Below are positions 57,089-64,000 of a DNA stretch of 64,000 bases, one piece after another; position 1 is the stretch's first letter; each line of letters opens with the position of its first letter. The DNA is taken from NCBI RefSeq assembly GCF_001457025.1, contig NZ_KQ758599.1, forward strand, positions 124,001-188,000, given 5' to 3'. This DNA is from Pseudarthrobacter enclensis. GTDB taxonomy: Bacteria; Actinomycetota; Actinomycetes; Actinomycetales; Micrococcaceae. The position numbers were made by a program, and so were the translations under genes. The notes beneath the pieces are model-generated. The model saw only the letters and a program-made list of their open reading frames with translations, ran no database searches and was not told the origin of the DNA.

Positions 57089-58774
57089 CTACCGCTCCGG
57101 GGTGAGGACCTTGGAGAACACGGTGGCGCCGTTCGCGTTCCGGAGGCTGGCCGTGAAGCTGTTGTCCTCGCCCAGCTGGACGTGCCCGAAGAACTGGTTT
57201 TCGCCGTCGCGCGGTGATTCCCCGGCGAAGCGGCCTGCCTTGGAGAACACCACCTCGGGGCCGAACGTGCCGTCCATCGCGTTGGGGCCGAAGGAGCCGG
57301 CGGCGATGGGCCCGGCCACGAACTCCCAGAACGGATCGAAGTCGGTGAACGCTGCCCGCTCGGGGGAGTAGTGGTGGGCGGCGCAGTAGTGGACGTCGGC
57401 GGTCAGCCACACCACGTTCTTCACGCGGTTCCTCTTGAACGCGCTGAGCACCCCGGCGATCTCCAGCTCACGGCCCAGGGGCGCGCCGTTGTCCCGGTTG
57501 GCCAGGCTTTCCTGGTTCACCGCGCCGTCCGGGACGACGATGCCCAGCGGCAGGTCGGCCGCGATTACCTTCCACGTGGCCTTGGACTTCGAGACCTCCC
57601 GGATCAGCCAGTCCACCTGCTCCTGGCCCAGGATGTTGGTGGTATAGGCCTCCTTGCCGTCCGTGTTCGGCGATTTGAACGTGCGCATGTCGAGGCAGAA
57701 GATGTCCAGCTGAGGGCCGCGGGAGATTTTCCGGTAGATGCGGGCCGGCTGGTACTGGCCGGCGTCGTCGAACGTGCCGGGCCGCCACAGTGCGCTGCTG
57801 TCCGCGATGGGCATGTTCTCCTGCCAGGCCTGCCGGCCGCGGGCGGCGAGGGTGTTGACGTCCCGGACGGTGTAGCGGGGATCGTCCAGGACCTCACCCG
57901 GGTACCAGTTGTTGGTGGTCTCATGGTCATCCCAGTTGGCGATCACCGGCACGTCGGCGAACATGGCGCGCATGTTGGCGTCCAGGGAGTTGTAGCGGTG
58001 CCGGCCGCGGAATTCGGTGAGCGTTTCGGCCACCTTGGACACTTCCTCGGTCACCAGGTTCCGCCACACCTGCCCGTCCTTTTCCACTACGGTCTCGGCG
58101 ATGGGCCCGTCCGCGTACACGGTGTCGCCGGAGTGGATGAAGAAGTCGGGACGGGTCTGGTGCATGGCCCGGTAGCCGCGCATGCCGCCGATCTCCTCGT
58201 TGATGCCCCAGCCCTGGCCGGCGGTGTCCCCGGTCCACACGAAGCTTTGCGCGTACGACGCCGGGACGTTGCCGCCGTTGCCCGTCCCGCCGGTGCGGCC
58301 CTTGCCGTTGACCGCGCCGGTGTCCGGGGCCGTGCGGAAGGTGCCGCGGACCGTTTCACCTGCCGCGCCGCCGTCGTCCTCGAAGCTGATTTCCAGCGCA
58401 AACCTGGTGTTGGAGGGCAGGTTGCCGGCATGGATCTTGGCGGTGAAGTCGGACGCCTGGGTGGCCCGGGGACCGCGGAGGACCCGCTCAAAGGCGCCGC
58501 GCCCGCGCAGGACCTGCCCGGCGTCGTCCACTGCCCGCAGGACCGCCTGCATCCGGCCTGCCGCAGAGGCCCGGGACCACAGGACCGCCGAGTCCGAGGT
58601 GACGTCCCCGGTGGCGATCCCGCTGGGCAGGGTAAGCCGGTTGCGGACCAGGGCCACAGTCCCGGGGGACTGCCGGATGGCCGGTGCTGCGGCGTTCGCG
58701 GCGGCGGGGACGGAGGCGAGGGCGGCTGCGAGCACGGACCCCTTGACGACGGTGCGGCGGGAAAGATCAGTCAT
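57089..58774 (-). CDS. phoD: Alkaline phosphatase D (PhoD-like), Tat-exported
   Basis: A 561-residue precursor. The Tat signal is SRRTVVKGSVLAAALASVPA (Arg6-Arg7). An N-terminal PhoD domain is followed by the metallophosphatase core: WTGDTAGQGWGINEE, FFIHSGDTVYADGP, VIANWDDHETTNNW, and VWLTADVHYCAAHHY, which provide Fe/Ca ligands. It releases phosphate from phosphodiesters and monoesters such as wall teichoic acid. Its ATG at 58774 has GGAAAG about 10 nt upstream. No Pho box was recognised. Confidence 0.92.
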   Translation of the reverse strand: MTDLSRRTVVKGSVLAAALASVPAAANAAAPAIRQSPGTVALVRNRLTLPSGIATGDVTSDSAVLWSRASAAGRMQAVLRAVDDAGQVLRGRGAFERVLRGPRATQASDFTAKIHAGNLPSNTRFALEISFEDDGGAAGETVRGTFRTAPDTGAVNGKGRTGGTGNGGNVPASYAQSFVWTGDTAGQGWGINEEIGGMRGYRAMHQTRPDFFIHSGDTVYADGPIAETVVEKDGQVWRNLVTEEVSKVAETLTEFRGRHRYNSLDANMRAMFADVPVIANWDDHETTNNWYPGEVLDDPRYTVRDVNTLAARGRQAWQENMPIADSSALWRPGTFDDAGQYQPARIYRKISRGPQLDIFCLDMRTFKSPNTDGKEAYTTNILGQEQVDWLIREVSKSKATWKVIAADLPLGIVVPDGAVNQESLANRDNGAPLGRELEIAGVLSAFKRNRVKNVVWLTADVHYCAAHHYSPERAAFTDFDPFWEFVAGPIAAGSFGPNAMDGTFGPEVVFSKAGRFAGESPRDGENQFFGHVQLGEDNSFTASLRNANGATVFSKVLTPER

Positions 58775-58917
58775 GCCGGCCAGCTTTCCGCTGCCAGGCA
58801 CACGGGTTTTGGCGGCGGGGTGAACGGCGGGTAAGCCGGGGCTGAACAGCGGGGGCGGTTCCCGGGAGCGTGGGCGCGCCGACGCAGCGATGCCGGAGCT
58901 CATTACGCCGGGGCAGT

Positions 58918-58952
58918 CCCTGCGCGGTGAACCCCGGGTTCATTGCGCAGGG
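58918..58952. terminator. Interrupted 14-bp hairpin after LCP gene
   Basis: CCCTGCGC plus TGAACC pair with GGTTCA plus GCGCAGGG, with a 2-bp internal mismatch and a 3-nt loop. It lies 18 nt beyond the minus-strand LCP stop codon. Confidence 0.65.
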
Positions 58953-58969
58953 ATGGGCACCCGCAACCA

Positions 58970-60076
58970 CTACGGCTTGGCGAACTCGCCGATCCGGCCC
59001 TCACGCAGTGCAGCCCCGACGGCGGCGATGGCGCCGTAATCCGGGAAGAGCACGGACTGCCCGGCAACGAATCCGGAGCCCGTGGTCGGAAGTGTCATGG
59101 TGCCGATCGCGCCGGTGTTCAGGTTCCGCAGGCTGTACGCCAGGATGGCCGCCTGGACGGGGTCGAAGCCCTTGTCCACGGTGAGGCAGCAGGAGGCAAA
59201 GTCCACCAGGGACCGTACCGCCGTGACGTCGTTGAGGGCGCCGCCGGCAGTGAGGCGGGCCAGGACGGCGCGGAGCATGATCTGCTGGTTGCGCACCCGC
59301 TGGAAGTCGCCGTCGGAAAAGGCGTAGCGCTCGCGGACGAACTCCAGCGCCGCCTGCCCGTCCAGGTGGTTCATCCCGGCGGCGAAGACGTGCTGGGTCT
59401 CAATGGAGGCCTGGAACGGGAAGGGCACGTTCACGTCGATGCCGCCCAGCCCGTCCACCAGCAGCTTGAACCCGCCAAAGTCCAGCATCAGGGTGTGGTT
59501 GATGGTGATGCCCAGCAGCTGCTGGACCGCCGCGGTCTGCATGTCGATGCCGCCGTACTCCAGGCCGGCATTGATCTTGGCGCCACCGTAACCGGGGATG
59601 TCCACCCACGTGTCGCGGTTGATCGAGATGAAATACAGCGTGCTGCGGTCCGCCGGGACATGGACCACCATCAGGGTGTCCGCGCGATGGTCCTGGGCTT
59701 CGCCGGTGGCGGCGGTGTGGGCTGCGGCGTCCCGTGCCGGGGTGCCGCCGCGGATGTCGCTGCCGATCACCAGGATGTTCATGGCGCCTGGGGGCAGTTC
59801 GGCGATGGGCGGCGGCGGGGGAGGGGCTGCCGGTGCCGGCGGCGGGGTGGTGGAGGGGGTTTCCGACGGTGTTGCTGTTTCGCTGGGCGTGGCGCTTGGC
59901 TGGGCGGCGGGTGGCGCCTGGTTGCCCGCCCGGTTGAGGCTCACCACGGCCACGACGGCGGCGGCCAGCAGGACCAGCGCCAGCAGGGCGGCGATCCAGC
60001 GGCGGCGGCCGTGCGCCACCATCCAGCGGCCGTGCGGGTGGGAGCTTGATGGGTCGGTACCGCCTGGCATGCTCAT
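58970..60076 (-). CDS. LytR-CpsA-Psr (LCP) family protein
   Basis: A 368-residue membrane protein: a short basic cytoplasmic part (RRRWIAALLALVLLAAAVVA is the single helix), a Pro/Ser/Thr-rich linker, then the LCP domain. Key segments: ILVIGSDIRGG, HRADTLMVVHVP, ISINRDTWVDIPGYGGAKIN with its catalytic Arg/Asp, YGGIDMQTAAVQQLLG, and FVRERYAFSDGDFQRVRNQQ. LCP enzymes attach anionic polymers or arabinogalactan-like glycans to peptidoglycan. The ATG at 60076 (GAGGGG just before) is preferred; GTG 60088 and ATG 60070 are alternatives. Confidence 0.9.
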   Translation of the reverse strand: MSMPGGTDPSSSHPHGRWMVAHGRRRWIAALLALVLLAAAVVAVVSLNRAGNQAPPAAQPSATPSETATPSETPSTTPPPAPAAPPPPPPIAELPPGAMNILVIGSDIRGGTPARDAAAHTAATGEAQDHRADTLMVVHVPADRSTLYFISINRDTWVDIPGYGGAKINAGLEYGGIDMQTAAVQQLLGITINHTLMLDFGGFKLLVDGLGGIDVNVPFPFQASIETQHVFAAGMNHLDGQAALEFVRERYAFSDGDFQRVRNQQIMLRAVLARLTAGGALNDVTAVRSLVDFASCCLTVDKGFDPVQAAILAYSLRNLNTGAIGTMTLPTTGSGFVAGQSVLFPDYGAIAAVGAALREGRIGEFAKP

Positions 60077-60291
60077 AGTGCCCCTCACCTCACCGTGACT
60101 GTGGTGGGATCAGTGTCCGCCCCCGGGCCGCCGGTTGGCTACAGCCGTGGCCAAACTGTCACCTGCCGGATTCCGGGGCTGTACTGGTGCCGGCGCAGGT
60201 CAGGTTTTGGCGGCCGGCCCTGCCACGCCGGGCGCCGCCGTCGAACGCTTTCCGAAGTCCGGGGTGCGTCCCGGGTCCGTGCCGGCGGCGG

Positions 60292-60933
60292 CTACTGCGG
60301 AACGTTCCCGCTCACCGGATCGTTCAGGCGGGCGTGCCGCAGGATGGAGATGATGGCGGGGGCCAGCTCGTCCTCCATCTGCCGGTACACCTCGGGGGAG
60401 CGGCGGTAGGGGTCGATGATGTCGTTCTCGGACGGGTCCGCCGGCAGGGCCAGGTGCCGTACACCGGCGGCCCGCGCGGGGAGGCTCCGCCAGTAGGCGG
60501 TGTTCGCGGCCAGCGGGTCGGCGTCGTCCGGCCCGGCGCCGGGATGTTCCGTGGCCCGGGCGTCCAGGACGTCGAGCATCCGGGCGAACTCGCGGATGGT
60601 GAAGGTCCGCTTCAGCATGGAGGCGTCCTGCTGCAGGACCTCGCCGCGGTGGCCGGAGGTCATGGTGAGCACCAGATCAACGCCGCGGAGGATCCGTGGG
60701 GTGAGCTGCCGGGCTACAAACCCGTCCGGTGTGCCGCCGAAGGTCCGCACGATGTCCGCCGAAATGGGCTGCATGGGATCATCCACCATGGCCCGGGTGC
60801 CGGCGCTGGCCACCTCGAACCCGCCCGGAACCACCTGGTTGAGTCCTGTTTGCAGCAGCCGCTCGGCCACCGGGGACCGGCAGATGTTACCGGTGCAGAC
60901 GGTGAGGATTCTTACTGGTGCGGGGATGTCCAA
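60292..60933 (-). CDS. Low-molecular-weight protein tyrosine phosphatase
   Basis: A 213-residue phosphatase with active-site loop VCTGNICRSP (Cys13-x5-Arg19) and the general-acid motif DPYRRSPEVY near residue 180. It is longer than the usual 150-residue form because of an insert around residues 120-160. Such enzymes often counter tyrosine kinases of polysaccharide export; here an LCP gene lies next to it. The start is TTG 60933, the only suitable codon before the active site. Confidence 0.85.
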   Translation of the reverse strand: MDIPAPVRILTVCTGNICRSPVAERLLQTGLNQVVPGGFEVASAGTRAMVDDPMQPISADIVRTFGGTPDGFVARQLTPRILRGVDLVLTMTSGHRGEVLQQDASMLKRTFTIREFARMLDVLDARATEHPGAGPDDADPLAANTAYWRSLPARAAGVRHLALPADPSENDIIDPYRRSPEVYRQMEDELAPAIISILRHARLNDPVSGNVPQ

Positions 60934-61110
60934 GGGAAGTTACTCTTTCCAGCCGGTACCGGGACCATGTGGCCCGTGTCTCTCAACTTAACACGCGCAT
61001 GCCCGACGGCGGCCGCCCCACCCCGCGGGGCCGCCCACCTTCCGCCGCGCTCACCGCGGCGCGCGCCCACCATCCAGCGGACGGCGGGCGCGGCCCGCAG
61101 CGGGAGTGCC

Positions 61111-61728
61111 CTAAAGGGTGGTCAAGAGCTGCTTCATTTCGGTTATTTCCGCTTCCTGCGCCTTCACGATGTCCCGGGCCAGCTGGACGGTGGCCGGGTA
61201 CTTTCCTGCACCGATTTCCTGCTGGGCCATGTCGATGGCGCCCTCGTGGTGGCCGATCATCTGCTCGAGGAACAGCCGCGCGGCATCGGTTCCCTCGGCT
61301 GCCTTGAGCCTGGAGATGCCGTCCTCATCCACCATGCCGCCCATTCCGCCGCCGTGGCCGGAGTGGTCGTCCATCATGGTGGGCACCTTCCAGTCCTCCA
61401 GCCAGCCGCGCATCTGCTCGATTTCCGGGGCCTGTGCCTCCTTGATGCGGGTGGCCAGGGACGCCACGGGCGCGGGCACACCGGGCTTGGCGAGGATGAT
61501 GTCACTCATCTCCACGGCCTGTGCATGGTGCGGCATCATCATCTGGGAAAACATGATGTCCGGCTGGTTGTGGTCCGAGCTGGCGTCCGGCATGGCGCTG
61601 GACATGGGGCCGGAGCTGCCGTGGTTCATAGGCATCCCGGAGGATCCGGAATCGGCTGCGCACCCGGCCAGGCCAAGGGCGGCTGCCAGGACGGCGGCGG
61701 CGGTCAGGGTCTTGATGTTCGTGGTCAT
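61111..61728 (-). CDS. DUF305 lipoprotein
   Basis: A 205-residue precursor with lipobox LAGC (Cys23), a Met/His/Ser-rich linker (GMPMNHGSSGPMSSAMPD), and a DUF305 domain: FSQMMMPHHAQAVEMSDIIL and FLEQMIGHHEGAIDMAQQEI are the paired MxxHH motifs of this ferritin-like four-helix family. DUF305 genes commonly accompany copper and silver resistance genes, as here. AAGGA precedes the ATG at 61728. Confidence 0.9.
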   Translation of the reverse strand: MTTNIKTLTAAAVLAAALGLAGCAADSGSSGMPMNHGSSGPMSSAMPDASSDHNQPDIMFSQMMMPHHAQAVEMSDIILAKPGVPAPVASLATRIKEAQAPEIEQMRGWLEDWKVPTMMDDHSGHGGGMGGMVDEDGISRLKAAEGTDAARLFLEQMIGHHEGAIDMAQQEIGAGKYPATVQLARDIVKAQEAEITEMKQLLTTL

Positions 61729-61791
61729 TGCTGGTCCTTCAGGTAGGGGGAACTGTCCATGTGCGTGGGCGGCCACGCGGCGCAGTCCGGC

Positions 61792-62319
61792 CTACGTCCG
61801 GCTGATGGACAGCTCGCAGGGTGAAGGGCTGGGAACAATGTAGGCGTAGCCGCCGTCCCCGCGGGAAACGGATGGGGTTTCAGGCCGGGCACCCGGCATG
61901 GCCGCCGGCGGAAGCGCGGCCAGCGAGCCGGCCGCGGCCAACGGGGTGCAGGACGGACCGGCCTCCCGGGCGTCGGGGCAGGAGGGTGCGCAGGTGTCAC
62001 TGCCCCCGGACATGCCGGACATTCCGGACATCTCGGCCGTGGAAAGCACGACGGCGGCGTGCCCGCCCGGGTGCCCCGCCTCAGCGTGCCCGGCGTGCGC
62101 GTGCCCGGAGTGCGCTGACCCCAAAGTTGCCCGTGCAACAGGTTCGCCGGCGACGGCATGCCCGCCATGGCCGGCATGACCCGAGTGGCTGGCCGTCAGG
62201 ACATGCATCCCGAGGATCCCGGCCACGATGGCCAGCACCGCAACATCCAGCCCGGCACGCCGGAACACACCGGCCCAGGTGGCCGGGAGGGCAGGGTGCC
62301 ACCCGCGGGTCCGCGGCAT
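61792..62319 (-). CDS. DUF6153-like His/Met-rich membrane protein
   Basis: A 175-residue protein with one N-terminal helix (VAVLAIVAGILGMHVLTASH) and an outer His-rich loop (HSGHAGHGGHA, HSGHAHAGHAEAGHPGGHAA) plus MSGMSGMSGGSDTC, a likely copper-binding surface. I associate this layout with DUF6153, a family near copper genes in actinobacteria. Its ATG overlaps the stop of the P-type ATPase gene by one base (TGATG), so it is translated with that gene. Confidence 0.75.
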   Translation of the reverse strand: MPRTRGWHPALPATWAGVFRRAGLDVAVLAIVAGILGMHVLTASHSGHAGHGGHAVAGEPVARATLGSAHSGHAHAGHAEAGHPGGHAAVVLSTAEMSGMSGMSGGSDTCAPSCPDAREAGPSCTPLAAAGSLAALPPAAMPGARPETPSVSRGDGGYAYIVPSPSPCELSISRT

Positions 62320-64000
62320 CAACGCACCTCCGCAGGGTTGAGCTTGAGCCGCCGCAGCAGCTGCGCGTTGAGGGCCACCACGATCGTGGAAGCGCTCATC
62401 AGCACGGCACCGGCCGCGGGGGAGAGGACCACGCCGGCGAACGCCAGGACGCCGGCGGCCAACGGCACGGAGAGGATGTTGTAGCCGGTGGCCCACACCA
62501 GGTTCTGCCACATCTTGCGGTAGCTGGCCCGGGAGAGGTCCACCATGGACAGCACGGCGCGGGGATCGTTGCCGGCCAGCACCACGCCGGCCGATTCCAT
62601 GGCCACGTCCGTCCCCGCGCCGATCGCAATGCCCACCTCGGCCCGGGCCAGCGCGGGGGAGTCGTTGACGCCGTCGCCCACCATGGCCACCTTCAGTCCG
62701 CGGCCCTGCAGCTCTGCCACTTTCTTGTCCTTGTCCGCGGGCAGGACCTCGGCGAAGACCTCGTCGATGTTCAGGTCCGCCGCCACCGCCCGGGCCACCT
62801 GCCACGCGTCGCCGGTGACCATGGCCACCTTGACGCCGCGGTTCTGCAGCGCCTCGACAGCCTGGCGCGACTCGGGCCGCACCGCATCCTCCAAGCTCAC
62901 GGCACCCAGGACGCGGCCGCCGTCGAGCACGTGCAGGACGGACGCGCCGCGCTCCCGCCAGCCGTGCGTGGTGGCGGCCAGGGCGGCAGGTTCGACGGCG
63001 CCAAGCTCGCGCAGGAGCGCCGGCCCGCCAACGTGCAGGGTGCGTCCGTCCACGCCGGCACGGACGCCGCGGCCCGCCAGGGACGAGAACCCGGAGGCTG
63101 CGGGGACCGGAAGGCCGCGCTCCCGGGCGGCCCGGACGATGGCGCGGGCCACCGGGTGTTCGCTGTCTGATTCGACGGCGGCGGCCAGGGCCAGCAGCTC
63201 GTCCGGGTCCACCGACTCCACGGCGGCGAGGTCACGGAGTTCGGGCTCGCCCCTGGTGAGGGTTCCGGTCTTGTCGAAAAGCACCACGTCCACGGTCCGC
63301 ATCCGTTCCAGGGCCATCCGGTTCTTGATCAGCACCCCGGCGCGGGCGGCCTGCTCGGTGGAGATGGCGATCACCAGCGGAATGGCCAGGCCCAGCGCGT
63401 GGGGGCAGGCAATGACCAGGACCGTGACGGTCCGGGTGACGGCCTCCGGAACACTGCCCAGCAGGGTCCAGGCAATGAACGTGAGCACGCCGGCGCCGGC
63501 TGCGAAGTAGAAGAGGAAGGCCGCAGCCCGGTCGGCCAGCGCCTGGGCACGCGACGACGACGCCTGCGCCTCCGCCACGAGCCGCTGGATTCCCGCCAGG
63601 GCGGTGTCGTCGCCCACGGCCGTCACCCGGACCCGGACGCCGGTATCCGTGGCAACCGTCCCGGCCACCACGGCGTCGCCGGGGCCTCGGGCCACGGTCC
63701 TGGACTCGCCGGTGATCATCGATTCGTCGAACTCCGCCCTGCCGTCCGCCACGGTCCCGTCGGCGGGCATCCGGGCGCCAGGCCGCACCAGGACCAGGTC
63801 GCCGGGCCGGAGTTCGGAGACGGGCACGGTTTCGGTGCCGGCGCCGGTGACGCGTTCGGCTTCGTCGGGAAGCAGCGCGGCCAGGGCATCGAGGGCTCCC
63901 TGCGCGGAACCGAGGGCACGCATCTCGATCCAGTGGCCCAGCAGCATGATGGCCACCAGCAGGGCCAGTTCCCACCAGAAATCCAGGTCGAAGCCGCCGA
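62319..64000 (-). CDS. copB: CopB-type heavy-metal P-ATPase, N-terminus missing
   Basis: About 560 residues are visible; the N-terminal part lies beyond the right edge. Motifs: actuator FDESMITGES, membrane metal site VIACPHALGLAIP (CPH, the CopB/P1B-3 subgroup instead of CPC), phosphorylation loop VLFDKTGTLTRGE, ESDSEHPVARAIV (HP), and MVGDGVNDSPALARAEVGIA. The protein probably exports copper. CopB-type pumps often have a His-rich N-terminus, which cannot be checked. The stop overlaps the DUF6153-like start, forming an operon that probably also includes the DUF305 gene. Confidence 0.92.
   Translation of the reverse strand, partial: GGFDLDFWWELALLVAIMLLGHWIEMRALGSAQGALDALAALLPDEAERVTGAGTETVPVSELRPGDLVLVRPGARMPADGTVADGRAEFDESMITGESRTVARGPGDAVVAGTVATDTGVRVRVTAVGDDTALAGIQRLVAEAQASSSRAQALADRAAAFLFYFAAGAGVLTFIAWTLLGSVPEAVTRTVTVLVIACPHALGLAIPLVIAISTEQAARAGVLIKNRMALERMRTVDVVLFDKTGTLTRGEPELRDLAAVESVDPDELLALAAAVESDSEHPVARAIVRAARERGLPVPAASGFSSLAGRGVRAGVDGRTLHVGGPALLRELGAVEPAALAATTHGWRERGASVLHVLDGGRVLGAVSLEDAVRPESRQAVEALQNRGVKVAMVTGDAWQVARAVAADLNIDEVFAEVLPADKDKKVAELQGRGLKVAMVGDGVNDSPALARAEVGIAIGAGTDVAMESAGVVLAGNDPRAVLSMVDLSRASYRKMWQNLVWATGYNILSVPLAAGVLAFAGVVLSPAAGAVLMSASTIVVALNAQLLRRLKLNPAEVR

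Noticed and set aside
60934..61110. Possible terminator or gene between the tyrosine phosphatase and DUF305 genes
   Set aside because: Several GC-rich short stems occur but none is convincing, and no frame has a ribosome site.
1..64000. tRNA, rRNA, insertion sequences, prophage, CRISPR-Cas or defence systems
   Set aside because: Scanned for cloverleaf ends, transposase, integrase and nuclease motifs; none was found. The PLDc_N, CPBP and pentapeptide genes alone are not evidence for a defence island.

Overview
The window is about 64 kb of high-GC actinobacterial chromosome. Gene content and style point to Micrococcaceae, most likely Arthrobacter or Pseudarthrobacter: menaquinone genes, a system II cytochrome c assembly operon, LAxTG sorting, many leaderless genes with TAnnnT about 6 nt before the start codon, and an ini-type dynamin operon. 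No rRNA, tRNA, CRISPR array, transposase or phage gene was seen. The window begins inside a yceI gene and ends inside a copper-type P-ATPase gene.

Layout. 1-5373: yceI fragment, a histidine phosphatase and the cytochrome c biogenesis set tlpA-ccdA-resB-ccsB. 5576-14508: an ini-like cassette on the + strand, made of a membrane-anchored Hsp70-type ATPase with a Pro-rich outer tail, a LuxR/MalT-like regulator without ATPase domain, an IniB-like Asp/Asn/Ser repeat protein, and two adjacent dynamin-like GTPases (IniA, IniC). 14511-19016: small membrane proteins and menA, menE, menB. 19039-26921: VOC protein, CPBP protease, mntH, an amino acid permease, dienelactone hydrolase, dinB, csbD-like, SRPBCC and pentapeptide-repeat genes.

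27043-43944: a scattered phenylacetate (paa) regulon. Thiolase, enoyl-CoA hydratase and hydroxyacyl-CoA dehydrogenase form one operon; paaZ and a paaI-like gene are divergent; paaI-paaK and a TetR-family gene follow. All four control regions carry related 22-bp palindromes. The ring epoxidase genes paaABCDE are not in the window. Between these blocks lie a phosphatase/LAxTG-protease pair, GDSL and DUF4397 secreted proteins, a lipoprotein and an HtrA-like protease.

44231-49339: pta and ackA, separated by an opposite-strand zinc-starvation cassette: a CobW-like gene with degenerate P-loop and a cysteine-free L36 paralogue, behind a Zur-type palindrome that exactly fills the promoter spacer. 49348-64000: GNAT, SQR-like flavoprotein, S9 peptidase, hsp20, NAD(P)HX dehydratase, phosphatases including PhoD, an LCP protein, and a copper cluster (DUF305, DUF6153-like, CopB-type ATPase). 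Three copies of a palindromic element (38280, 53729, 53925) and a diverged direct repeat (54967/55165) occupy non-coding DNA.

All family assignments come from reading motifs and from memory; no database search was possible.
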